Source: Herbaspirillum sp. alder98 (lineage in GTDB: Bacteria; Pseudomonadota; Gammaproteobacteria; Burkholderiales; Burkholderiaceae_D). From it: a DNA stretch of 64,000 nucleotides. Below, piece after piece: positions 46,768-54,737 of the stretch. A program made the translations under genes and the position numbers. Every line of letters starts with the position of its first letter. The stretch's first letter is position 1. The DNA is taken from contig NZ_JAIUCY010000002.1 in assembly GCF_020179755.1 (NCBI RefSeq), positions 558,001-622,000 of the forward strand, in the 5' to 3' direction. The notes beneath the pieces were generated by a model. It had not been told where the DNA came from. It saw nothing but the letters and a program-made list of their open reading frames with translations, and did not search any database.

Positions 46768-47144
46768 CGTCACTTCAAGACGACAACATATAAAAGTTAT
46801 TCGAGACGCTGTCCTTTTGGCGCGTGAGAAATAACAGGTATCACCCAAAATGTTTTCGAAGGGAAATAATGCGGCATTCCCAGTCGAGCACATCACCATG
46901 TCAAACGTAGTTGTCACCCTGTCTTCTCTTGCATTGCTGTATCTGACGGCATCGTCCCGCCACGCGGACACCCCGGTTGCCATGCCGGCGCATTTCATCG
47001 TCGCCCACACTCCCTATCTTCATCCTCATCCGGCGCAAGTGCACCTGCACGGATCGTTCGTGCTATGCAGCGCGCCCGATCTGGTCTGGTGCCGGCCACG
47101 TCCTGCGCACTAAAAGCCTCCATCCGACCCACGAAAGGAACAAC

Positions 47145-47813
47145 ATGAATCGACCCGCACTCCTGCACAAGCCACTGGCCGCCCTGGTCCTGATCGCTGC
47201 GGGCCTGCCGGCCGCCGCCAACGAAGGGAGCGCATCGGCCACCTTGTCGATCGAGGGCGTGATCAAACCCAAACCCTGCAATCCCCAGTTCGACAACGGC
47301 GGCAAGATCAACTTCGGATCGCTGGACCTGTCGAAGCTGGCCAACGGCAACGCCCCCATCAAGGTGGGCGAACGCAATGTCGAATTCCAGGTGTTCTGCG
47401 CCCAGGCCGCCAAGGTGCGCGTCAGGGTAAGGGACGAACGCCCGAATACCGCGATCCCCTCGGTCAGCATGCTGGACGAGCGCTTCCATTACGGGCTGGG
47501 GCGGAATGGCGAGAACAAGGTGGGCTCCTATCACATCAAGATCCTGGCCGCGGGCACCGCCGGCAACGGCGACGTCGTCACGATGTCGGCCTCGGATGAC
47601 GCCAATGGCAGTTGGCACGCGCCGGCCGACGCCTATGCCGCATCGGACCGGTGGCTGGCCTGGTCGCACACGGGCGACCACATGCCAGGCGCATTCAAGA
47701 CCTTCAAGATGGCCCTGGCGGTTCAGGTTCACCTGCCGCCCATCGACCAGCTGAACCTCGGCGAAGACATCCGCCTGGACGGCGCATCGACTTTTGAGCT
47801 CAAGTACGAATGA
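47145..47813 (+). CDS. DUF1120 exported protein, first of four
   Basis: A 222-residue protein with a Sec signal peptide (LLHKPLAALVLIAAGLPAAA, cleavage near residue 25). The mature part has the DUF1120 pattern: a Cys in KPKPCNPQF (residue 45) and another in VFCAQ (85), INFGSL, the block YGLGRNGENKVGSYHIKI, and a C-terminus FELKYE. The two Cys probably form a disulfide as in pilins, and the tail resembles the final beta strand of chaperone-usher subunits. The start ATG 47145 has a GAAAGGAAC SD; the upstream extension is not used. DUF1120 proteins occur in fimbria-like clusters, but no function is proven. Confidence 0.85.
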   Translation: MNRPALLHKPLAALVLIAAGLPAAANEGSASATLSIEGVIKPKPCNPQFDNGGKINFGSLDLSKLANGNAPIKVGERNVEFQVFCAQAAKVRVRVRDERPNTAIPSVSMLDERFHYGLGRNGENKVGSYHIKILAAGTAGNGDVVTMSASDDANGSWHAPADAYAASDRWLAWSHTGDHMPGAFKTFKMALAVQVHLPPIDQLNLGEDIRLDGASTFELKYE

Positions 47814-47881
47814 TCATCTGCGCAGCTTGACCGGCAGCAACCCGGGCGGGTTTCCCGCCCTCCTTACTTCCTGGAATACCT

Positions 47882-48574
47882 ATGATGAAACGGTCTCCCC
47901 CACTCACCCGCCTGGCCGCTTGCATGCTACCGCTTGCAACGCTGGGCATCGCCATCGCAACGCCGGCGCATGGCGCCGATTCGGCCAAATTGAATGTCAC
48001 CGGCACCATCATGCCGCCCCCCTGCTCGATCGCGCTGGGCAGCAACCTGGTCGACCTTGGCACGCTCCAGGCAGCGTCGCTCTACCCAATGGCACGCCAC
48101 GCCAAACACGCCGCTGCCCGCTTCAGCTTTCACCTGCAGTGCACCCAGCCCAGCCGGGTACGCATGCGCTTTACCGACAACCAGGCCGACAGCGTGCCGA
48201 CGTTTCATCGCGACTGGGCCGAAGCACGCCACGGCCGGCCGAACATGTTCGGACTGGGCAAGGTAGACGGCAAGGATATCGGTTCGTACTACATGTATTT
48301 CGAGCCGGACAGCCTCAAATCGGGCAACGAAAAAGTGCGGCCGGTCTATGACGACGGGCCTGACGGCAAACCCGGCTATCACCTTGAAAACTACAACTAC
48401 ATCCTCACCACCGCCTCACTCGGCTGGACCGGCGACCGCCACATTCGCGCCGCCAGCTTCGAACGCATCGACGGCGAAATCGTATTGAGCTACATGCTTG
48501 AGCAGCCCCACAACTTGCCACTGGAAAGAGAAATCCCCTTCAACGGCTGGGCCACGATCGATCTGGAATATTGA
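47882..48574 (+). CDS. DUF1120 exported protein, second of four
   Basis: A 230-residue paralogue of the first. It has a signal peptide (LAACMLPLATLGIAIATPAHGA), a Cys pair (PPPCSIAL, residue 48; LQCTQP, residue 87), NLVDLGTL, the block FGLGKVDGKDIGSYYMYF, and the tail ATIDLEY. Spacing of the cysteines (39 residues) matches the others. It begins MMKRSPP; the second Met may be the true start. 68 bp separate it from the first gene. It differs from the first in having a longer central region around NEKVRPVYDDGPDG. Confidence 0.85.
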   Translation: MMKRSPPLTRLAACMLPLATLGIAIATPAHGADSAKLNVTGTIMPPPCSIALGSNLVDLGTLQAASLYPMARHAKHAAARFSFHLQCTQPSRVRMRFTDNQADSVPTFHRDWAEARHGRPNMFGLGKVDGKDIGSYYMYFEPDSLKSGNEKVRPVYDDGPDGKPGYHLENYNYILTTASLGWTGDRHIRAASFERIDGEIVLSYMLEQPHNLPLEREIPFNGWATIDLEY

Positions 48575-48612
48575 TCCAAGTCGCCTGGCTGCCGCCCTTA
48601 CCGAGATTACCC

Positions 48613-49344
48613 ATGAAGACCCCCTGCCCTCCAACCCGCACCGACCGCGCCAGTGGCGCTCTTCCCGCACCACGCCGGGGCCAGCCGTCGCGGCGCCAGC
48701 TGATGTGCGCCTTGCTGTTTCCAACCGTTTTCCTGCCTGCCGCGATGGCCGCTGACACTGCCCAGTTACGAGTCATCGGTCGCGTCGTGCCGGCGCCCTG
48801 CACGATCACGCTCGGCAACAACGGCAGCGCCGATTTCGGCACGATCACGGCCGCCGACCTGCCCGGCGACGGTATGCGCAAACTGAGCGGCGAACGGTCG
48901 CTGTCATTCGCAATACAGTGCGTGCCGGCCAATTCGCCCCGGCTCAGCTTCAAGGATGACCGCACCAATAGCGTGCCGGCGATCTGGAATACCCTCTCCA
49001 CGGCGGCCAGCCGGGCCACGATGTTCGGACTGGGCCGCGTCGACGACAAGAATATCGGCATGTATAACATCCTTTTCAGGACACTCAAGGCCGACGGCCA
49101 GGACGCCAGACTGCTCCGCGCGCCGGATACGGAATCGGCGTGGCAGTTCATCGACCAGGGAGAGTTCATCACCAAGGAATACAAGTATGCATGGAGCACG
49201 ACGGCCCAGCCGCAAACCGGTTCGTTTGGCGCCCTCAATGGTGATCTCGTCGTCAAGCTCTGGCCAGAACCGCTCGATCAGCTCCCGCTGCAGAGCGAAA
49301 TCAGGCTCGACGGCAGTGCCACGCTGGTGCTTGAGTATCCATAG
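48613..49344 (+). CDS. DUF1120 exported protein, third of four
   Basis: A 243-residue paralogue. Its N-region is long and basic (about 30 residues) before the hydrophobic core MCALLFPTVFLPAAMAA, so the signal peptide is longer than usual. The mature part has the Cys pair (PAPCTITL, residue 63; IQCVPA, residue 103), SADFGTI, the FGLGRVDDKNIGMYNILF block and the tail LVLEYP. Start at ATG 48613; a TTG at 48571 is rejected because it overlaps the preceding stop and adds unneeded residues. The gene overlaps the fourth. Confidence 0.82.
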   Translation: MKTPCPPTRTDRASGALPAPRRGQPSRRQLMCALLFPTVFLPAAMAADTAQLRVIGRVVPAPCTITLGNNGSADFGTITAADLPGDGMRKLSGERSLSFAIQCVPANSPRLSFKDDRTNSVPAIWNTLSTAASRATMFGLGRVDDKNIGMYNILFRTLKADGQDARLLRAPDTESAWQFIDQGEFITKEYKYAWSTTAQPQTGSFGALNGDLVVKLWPEPLDQLPLQSEIRLDGSATLVLEYP

Positions 49345-49978
49345 GCGCGCCGCACACAGGCGGCGCATCCACCCGGGGCTGCTGCTGCCTGTGCTGCTGG
49401 TCTGTAGCCAGACAGCGGCGGAACAACGCTCGACGCTGCAATTGAGCGGCATCGTTCGTCCCGCCGCCTGCGCCCCCAGCTTTGCCAACGACGGCGTGGT
49501 CGACTTCGGGGCCATCGCGCCGCAGTCGCTGCCGGGGGATAGCCCGGCGCAACTCGAAAAGAAGACCATCAATCTGACCATCGACTGCGTGGCGCCCACC
49601 CGCATCGCCGTGGCTTTCTCGGCGCACCGGTTCGTGCCAGGAGTGCGCGCGGCCTATGGCATGAGTCGCATCGGCGCACGCTGGATCGGACTCTACGATG
49701 TGAATTTCGAAACCGGCAGCGCCGTGGCCGACGGCAAACCGATGCATATCTTCTATGCCCGGCGCCATAACGGCCAGTGGCAACGCAAGACCCCGGGCCT
49801 GGCGCTGACGCCTTCGCATCGCTATGCCTGGCGCCGGGCCGACGACCTGGCGCACGCGGCCAGCAACTTCAGCGTCGACATCAGCGTCCAGCCGACGGTG
49901 ATGATCGGCGGCCATTCATTCGCGCCGGGACCGGTGCCGGTCAGCGGCACCGCCACCCTGGATGTGCTCTACCCTTGA
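49331..49978 (+). CDS. DUF1120 exported protein, fourth of four
   Basis: A protein of about 215 residues with a basic N-region and a hydrophobic stretch (GLLLPVLLVCSQTAA), the Cys pair (PAACAPSF; IDCVAP), VVDFGAI, a divergent block YGMSRIGARWIGLYDVNF and the tail LDVLYP. No ATG is available; the best start is TTG 49331, which overlaps the end of the third gene by 14 bp, so translation may be coupled. An earlier in-frame start at 48956 lies wholly inside the third gene and is rejected. Its exact start is uncertain. Confidence 0.7.
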   Translation: MSIHRRAAHRRRIHPGLLLPVLLVCSQTAAEQRSTLQLSGIVRPAACAPSFANDGVVDFGAIAPQSLPGDSPAQLEKKTINLTIDCVAPTRIAVAFSAHRFVPGVRAAYGMSRIGARWIGLYDVNFETGSAVADGKPMHIFYARRHNGQWQRKTPGLALTPSHRYAWRRADDLAHAASNFSVDISVQPTVMIGGHSFAPGPVPVSGTATLDVLYP

Positions 49979-49986
49979 ATGGTCCG

Positions 49987-51555
49987 CTAGCGTAGTCCCA
50001 GGCGCCGCGCCAGGCGGTTCAGGTTGGCCCGGTCCAGGCCCAGTTCGCGGGCGCTGGCGGCCAGGTTGCCGGCATGCCGCTCCAGGCTGTCGGCCACCAG
50101 TTTTCGTTCGATCTGTTCGATGGCCTCACGCAGCCCAACGGGTGGGGCCGAACGCTGCGACGGCGTCTCGACCGTCGCCGCGGGCGGTTCGGCACCAGAT
50201 CCCAGTTCCAGATCACGAGCGCCCAGCGTCACGATGGCGGGCCGCCGCGGGTGGCCCGCCAGGGCGCGCAAGGCGCTGCGTCCGATCAGGTGTTCCAGCT
50301 CGCGGATATTACCCGGCCAGGCATATTGCAACAGCGCCTGCTGGGCGCCGGCATCCAGGCGCAGACTGGACAGGCCCAGCCGGGCGCGGTTCTCTTCCAG
50401 GAAAAAACCGGCCAGCAGCAGGATGTCATGACCACGCTCGCGCAGCGGTGGCGCCTGGATCGGGAACACACTCAGCCGATGATAGAAATCCGCCCGAAAA
50501 CGGCCCTGCTTGACCGCGTCGGCCAGGTCGCGATTGGTAGCGGCCAGCAGTCGCACATCGACCCGATGCTCGCGGTCCGAGCCGACCCGTTGCAACTGCC
50601 CGCTCTGCAATACTCGCAGCAGCTTGGCTTGCACCTGCAGCGGCAATTCCCCCACCTCGTCCAGAAACAGCGTGCCGCCATCGGCCATCTCGAACTTGCC
50701 GCGCCGATCCGCCACCGCGCCCGAAAACGCGCCGCGCACATGGCCGAACAATTCACTCTCCACCAGGGTGTCGGGCAAGGCCGCGCAATTGAGGCTGATC
50801 ATGGGCTTGCGCGCCCGCGACGACGCCGCATGCAGCGCATGCGCCACCAGTTCCTTGCCGACCCCGGTCTCGCCGGTGATCAATACCGTCATCTCGCTGG
50901 GGCCAGCCAGGCGAATCTCTTGCATCAGCTGGGCGTGAGCCTCACTCTGCCCGATCAGCTCGCGCCTGCCCTGGCTTTGCTCCAGGCCCAATCGATACGC
51001 CTCGGCGCGCTGGCGCTCCTGCTCACTGGTTTGCGACAGATCATCGATGCGTACCGCTACCGTTACCGCTGCCGCCGCCAAATCGGCAAACGCCTGCAGC
51101 GACGCCGGATCGACCTGGTCGAAGCGCCCCGCACCCAACGCGTCCAGCGTCAGCAAACCCCACGGCCGACCGTTGACGTTGAGCGCACACCCCATGCAAT
51201 CGTGCACTTCCAGCTGCCCTGAGTGAGCATCGTTGAGACCATCGACCAACCCGTCATACGGATCGGGCAACGGCGAATCGGCCGCGAACCGGGTCGGCAC
51301 CGCGCGCACCAGCAATGCGGCAAAACGAGGATGATCGGCCACCCGGAAACGCCGTCCCAGGGTATCGCTGGACAAGCCATCGATGGCCAGCGGCACCAGC
51401 ACCTCGCCATCCAATCGCAACAGCGCCGCTGCATCACACGGAAACAGCGTACGCATGGCATGCAACAGGCGGCGATACCGCTCACGGTCATCGATGCTGC
51501 GCGACAGGTCGGCCACGAGAGGCAAGACAGCATCCAGCAGGGTTTTTGAAGTCAT
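49987..51555 (-). CDS. norR: Nitric-oxide-sensing sigma-54 activator NorR
   Basis: A 522-residue enhancer-binding protein. The N-terminal GAF domain (about 20-170) contains the iron-centre region (DSPLPDPYDGL) for NO sensing. The AAA+ domain has Walker A GETGVGKE (228-235), Walker B TLFLDE (295-300) and the sigma-54-contacting loop GAFSGA (275-280), where NorR and most activators have GAFTGA. The C-terminal Fis-type HTH (NLAASARELGLDRANLNRLARRLGL) binds DNA. It is divergent from hmp, and one NorR-type box overlaps its own start codon. Confidence 0.93.
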   Translation of the reverse strand: MTSKTLLDAVLPLVADLSRSIDDRERYRRLLHAMRTLFPCDAAALLRLDGEVLVPLAIDGLSSDTLGRRFRVADHPRFAALLVRAVPTRFAADSPLPDPYDGLVDGLNDAHSGQLEVHDCMGCALNVNGRPWGLLTLDALGAGRFDQVDPASLQAFADLAAAAVTVAVRIDDLSQTSEQERQRAEAYRLGLEQSQGRRELIGQSEAHAQLMQEIRLAGPSEMTVLITGETGVGKELVAHALHAASSRARKPMISLNCAALPDTLVESELFGHVRGAFSGAVADRRGKFEMADGGTLFLDEVGELPLQVQAKLLRVLQSGQLQRVGSDREHRVDVRLLAATNRDLADAVKQGRFRADFYHRLSVFPIQAPPLRERGHDILLLAGFFLEENRARLGLSSLRLDAGAQQALLQYAWPGNIRELEHLIGRSALRALAGHPRRPAIVTLGARDLELGSGAEPPAATVETPSQRSAPPVGLREAIEQIERKLVADSLERHAGNLAASARELGLDRANLNRLARRLGLR

Positions 51556-51561
51556 TTCGAC
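51551..51561. promoter_or_regulatory. NorR-type box 1, GTCATTTCGAC
   Basis: Nearly palindromic GTCA-N3-TGAC-like site (one mismatch) overlapping the norR start, as expected for autoregulation. Confidence 0.55.
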
Positions 51562-51582
51562 ACGGTGCGGGTTAAATAATGA

Positions 51583-51593
51583 GTCATTTTGAC
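51583..51593. promoter_or_regulatory. NorR-type box 2, GTCATTTTGAC
   Basis: Perfect GTCA-N3-TGAC palindrome, the NorR core. Located 57 bp upstream of the sigma-54 promoter of hmp. Confidence 0.75.
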
Positions 51594-51596
51594 ATA

Positions 51597-51607
51597 GTCA
51601 GCCAGAC
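51597..51607. promoter_or_regulatory. NorR-type box 3, GTCAGCCAGAC
   Basis: GTC-N5-GAC site four bases after box 2. Three such sites in a divergent norR region match the known arrangement of NorR enhancers. Confidence 0.55.
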
Positions 51608-51649
51608 TCCTCTCATCAGCAAGTCCTTGATTCAACAGGCAGTAGCGAC

Positions 51650-51665
51650 TGGCATGCATCTTGAG
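51650..51665 (+). promoter_or_regulatory. Sigma-54 promoter of hmp
   Basis: TGGCATG-N4-TTGAG matches the -24/-12 consensus TGGCACR-N4-TTGCW except at two positions, with GG and TTG elements correctly spaced. It lies 54 bp upstream of the hmp ATG and downstream of the NorR boxes. Confidence 0.7.
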
Positions 51666-51718
51666 ATAAAGGCGTCATCCGGCACTGCCGGCCCAACGTC
51701 CACACCGAAAGGCTCTCT

Positions 51719-52912
51719 ATGCTCACCGCTGCCCAACTCGCCATCGTCAAGTCCACCGTGCCCCTGCTGGAATCCGGCGGCGAGGCGCTGACCACCCATT
51801 TCTACCAGATGCTCATGCGCGACTATCCGCAGGTGCGTCCCCTGTTCAACCGCACCCACCAGGAAAGCGGGGACCAGCCGCGCGCGCTGGCCAATGGCGT
51901 CCTGATGTATGCACGTCACATCGACCGGCTCGAGGCGCTGGGTCCGCTGGCCGGCCAGATCGTGGCCAAGCACGTGGCGATCCAGGTCATGCCCGAGCAT
52001 TACCCGATGGTGGGTGACTGCCTGCTGCGCGCCATCCGCGACGTGCTGGGCGCCGAGATCGCCACCGATGCGGTGATCGAAGCCTGGGGCGCCGCCTATG
52101 GGCAACTGGCCGATATCCTGATCGGCGCCGAGCGCCAGCAATATGACGCGCACGCCAATGCGCCCGGCGGCTGGCGCGGTGCGCGCAACTTCGTGGTGGT
52201 CCGCAAGGTGCGCGAAAGCGACGAGATCACGTCATTCCATTTCCGCCCCGAGGATGGCGGCGCCTTGCTCGACTTTGCGCCAGGCCAGTACATCGGGCTG
52301 CGCATGGTGGTCGATGGCGAGGAGCAGCGCCGCCAGTATTCGCTGTCGGCGCCGCTGCAACAGCCGGGCCAGCCGCCGCAATATCGCATCAGCGTCAAGC
52401 GTGAAGCTGGCGGCCGCGTCTCGCGCCAGTTGCACGACGCCGTCGATGTAGGCTCGGTGCTCGAACTGTTCCCGCCATCGGGCGACTTCACGCTCAGCGC
52501 CGGCAACAAGCCGCTGGTGCTGATTGCCGGCGGCGTCGGCATCACCCCGCTGCTGACCATGCTGGCGGCGGCCCTGCCGGATGGCCGTCCGGTTCACTTC
52601 ATCCATGCCGCGCGCGATGCCGGGGCGCAGGCGTTCCGCGCCGATCTCGAAGCGCTGGCCGCGCAACACCCTCAGCTACGCAATTTCTTCTGCTACGAGC
52701 TGGCGCGCGAAGGCGACCCTGCGCCCCACGCTACCGGCCTGCTCAACGGCGAACTGTTGCAGCGCTGGATGCCCGCCACACCGGACGTCGATGTCTATTT
52801 CGTCGGTCCCAAGCCGTTCATGAAGGCGGTGCGCCGGATGCTGCTGGAGCTGGGGCTGCCCGAGTCGCAATGCCGGTATGAATTCTTCGGGCCCGCCGCC
52901 AGCCTGCACTGA
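51719..52912 (+). CDS. hmp: Flavohemoprotein, nitric oxide dioxygenase
   Basis: A 397-residue three-domain enzyme that converts NO and O2 to nitrate with NADH. The globin domain has distal Tyr29 (THFYQ) and Gln53, and proximal His85 (AKHVAIQ). The FAD domain has the RQYSLS motif near residue 204, and the NAD domain has GGVGITPLLTML. Length fits (about 395-400). Preceded by a sigma-54 promoter and NorR boxes, so it is probably NO-induced through NorR rather than NsrR. Confidence 0.97.
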   Translation: MLTAAQLAIVKSTVPLLESGGEALTTHFYQMLMRDYPQVRPLFNRTHQESGDQPRALANGVLMYARHIDRLEALGPLAGQIVAKHVAIQVMPEHYPMVGDCLLRAIRDVLGAEIATDAVIEAWGAAYGQLADILIGAERQQYDAHANAPGGWRGARNFVVVRKVRESDEITSFHFRPEDGGALLDFAPGQYIGLRMVVDGEEQRRQYSLSAPLQQPGQPPQYRISVKREAGGRVSRQLHDAVDVGSVLELFPPSGDFTLSAGNKPLVLIAGGVGITPLLTMLAAALPDGRPVHFIHAARDAGAQAFRADLEALAAQHPQLRNFFCYELAREGDPAPHATGLLNGELLQRWMPATPDVDVYFVGPKPFMKAVRRMLLELGLPESQCRYEFFGPAASLH

Positions 52913-52928
52913 TTGATGATTTAATTCA

Positions 52929-52957
52929 TTGAAGGCGGATGGTGCGCCGGGTAGAAT
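52929..52957 (+). promoter_or_regulatory. Sigma-70-type promoter of the czc operon
   Basis: TTGAAG - 17 bp - TAGAAT, a good -35/-10 pair. The expected transcription start is about 30 bp upstream of the czcI ATG. Confidence 0.65.
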
Positions 52958-52991
52958 CGCTGCATTGCGTCATTCCTGCCTGCCCGGCTTC

Positions 52992-53321
52992 ATGCGAAAA
53001 CTGCTCTGCACCCTACTGATGTCGATTACGCTGGCCCAGCTTTGCTGGGCCGCGCTCGGCCCGTACTGGGAGCATCCGGCCACCGTGGTCCATGCCGAGC
53101 ATCACGAAGTCGCGACCAAGCCGGCGGGCGACGTCGCCGCCAAGCTGGCATCAGGCTTTTGCAGCAGCTGCGAAATGGCGGCCGCCAGCCTGGGCTACCC
53201 CGGACGTATCTCGCACCGCTTTGCACGCGCCCGGACTCCGGCCCCGACCGGCTTGTCGCTGGCATTTTCATCCCACATCCCCGAACACCCTGACGAGCCC
53301 GATTGGCGCGCCGCGTCCTAA
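52992..53321 (+). CDS. czcI: CzcI-like periplasmic metal-resistance protein
   Basis: A 109-residue protein with a signal peptide (KLLCTLLMSITLAQLCWA). The mature part contains His/Glu pairs (HEVATK after HAEH), a CSSC motif, and the tail HIPEHPDEPDWR, which resembles CzcI, a small periplasmic protein encoded before czcC in the Cupriavidus czc operon. Its precise role in metal control is unclear. Start at ATG 52992, chosen because the signal sequence begins here; the in-frame upstream extension overlaps the promoter. Confidence 0.7.
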   Translation: MRKLLCTLLMSITLAQLCWAALGPYWEHPATVVHAEHHEVATKPAGDVAAKLASGFCSSCEMAAASLGYPGRISHRFARARTPAPTGLSLAFSSHIPEHPDEPDWRAAS

Positions 53322-53439
53322 CGCGGCGCCGCTCCCCGGTCTCGACCTTTCCCTGTCATTGATCAAGCCTCGCACCTGACACCCGCATCAGGTCGGGCCT
53401 GGACGCGCGCCGATTCTTTCCACTTTTTCGGAGAATCCG

Positions 53440-54729
53440 ATGTTCAAGCACGTCCTCATGCCGGCACTGACGGCAGCACTGCTGCTGCCTGCCGGTCACG
53501 TCATGGCCCAAAACCCGCCCGACCTGCCGCTGGCCACCGGTTCCGGTTGCCCCGCCGTGAATGCAGCACTGACATTGCCGCAGGCGCAGCAACTGGCGCT
53601 CGATCACAACCCGGGCCTGGCGTCGGCCCGTCATGCGCTGGCCGCCACCGATGGCGCCCTGCAACAGGCCGGCGCATGGCCCAATCCGCAACTCGCCGTC
53701 GAGATCGAAGATACCCGCCGCGCCACCCGCACCACCACCTATACCGTCAGCCAGACGCTGGAACTGGGCGGCAAGCGCCGCGCCCGTACCGATGCGGCGC
53801 AACTGGCGCAGGACATGGCGCGCCAGCAACTCGCCGCCCGCCTGTCGGGCTTGCGCAGCGAAGTCACGCTGGCCTGGCTGGAAGTGCTGCACAACGTGCA
53901 GCGGCTGGCACTGGCGCGCCACAGCGCCACGCTGGCCGAACGCATGGCCGACTCCACCGGGCGCCGGGTGCAAGCCGGCAAATTACCGCCACTGGAACAG
54001 ACCCGGGCGCAGGTGGCGGCCGCCGGCATCGCCCTTGAAGTGAGCCAGGCCGACAGCGAATGGCGCATCAGCCAGTACCGGCTCAATGCGCTCCTGGGGC
54101 GTGGCGCTTGCGCCGGCCAGCCCGAAGGCGACGGCGATGTGCTGCCGCCGCTCCCCGAGATCGGCGATGTCGTGCGCCGCGCCGCGTCCGCGCCGGTGGT
54201 GCGGCTGGCCGCGCTGGAAGTCGATCGACGCCAGGCACTGAGCGCCATCGAAAGCAGCAAGCGCACGCCCGACGTGACCCTGAGCCTGGGCAGCAAGCGC
54301 GACGAAGAAGCGGCCCGCAATGCACTGGTCATCGGGGTGTCGATGCCGTTGCCCCTGTTCGACCGCAACCAGGGCAACCTGCTGCAGGCGCTGCGCCAGG
54401 CCGACCAGGCCCGCGATGACCTGGTCGCCGCCGAACTGCAGGCGCAGATGGCGGCGGCCGAAGGCTTCGAGACCTTGCGCCATGCCCGTGCCGAAGCGCT
54501 GAGCTTGCGCCAGCAGGTGCTGCCGGCCGCGCAACAGGCCTATGACACCGCTACGCGCGGCTTCACGCTGGGCAAGTTCGGGCTGACCGAAGTGCTGGAC
54601 GCCCAGCGCACGCTGTTCGACACCCAGACCCGATACCTGCGCGCCCTGACTGGTGCGCACCGTGCCGACGCCGCGCTGCAAGCGCTGCTCGGCGACGACC
54701 CGACCAGCGCCCCGGGCGCCTCCCATTAA
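53440..54729 (+). CDS. czcC: CzcC-type outer-membrane efflux channel
   Basis: A 429-residue TolC-family protein with a signal peptide (LMPALTAALLLPAGHVMA). The alpha-helical repeats begin LTLPQAQQLALDHNPGL and repeat from LPEIGDVVRRAASAPVVRLAAL; the conserved GVSMPLPLFDRNQGNL sits in the second repeat. It forms the outer-membrane exit duct of the tripartite efflux pump with CzcA and CzcB. It follows czcI by 118 bp and precedes czcB by 8 bp. Confidence 0.93.
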   Translation: MFKHVLMPALTAALLLPAGHVMAQNPPDLPLATGSGCPAVNAALTLPQAQQLALDHNPGLASARHALAATDGALQQAGAWPNPQLAVEIEDTRRATRTTTYTVSQTLELGGKRRARTDAAQLAQDMARQQLAARLSGLRSEVTLAWLEVLHNVQRLALARHSATLAERMADSTGRRVQAGKLPPLEQTRAQVAAAGIALEVSQADSEWRISQYRLNALLGRGACAGQPEGDGDVLPPLPEIGDVVRRAASAPVVRLAALEVDRRQALSAIESSKRTPDVTLSLGSKRDEEAARNALVIGVSMPLPLFDRNQGNLLQALRQADQARDDLVAAELQAQMAAAEGFETLRHARAEALSLRQQVLPAAQQAYDTATRGFTLGKFGLTEVLDAQRTLFDTQTRYLRALTGAHRADAALQALLGDDPTSAPGASH

Positions 54730-54737
54730 GGAACAAC

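Larger units (their letters stand above)
46432..47144. other. Region between the small protein and the DUF1120 array
   Basis: 713 bp. It contains a possible frameshifted tail of the small protein, a strong terminator at 46587-46622 and an inverted repeat at 46744-46767. A weak reading frame (46850-47113) begins near a hydrophobic stretch (VVVTLSSLALLYLTASS) and is His-rich, but has no clear SD and no family. The rest is likely leader for the DUF1120 genes. Confidence 0.45.

Noticed and set aside
46850-47113. 87-codon frame with a hydrophobic start before the DUF1120 array
   Set aside because: It lacks a clear SD and homology. It could be leader DNA, so it is described only within the region entry.
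48571-48612. TTG start for the third DUF1120 gene
   Set aside because: It overlaps the preceding stop and adds residues absent from the signal-peptide pattern; ATG 48613 is better.
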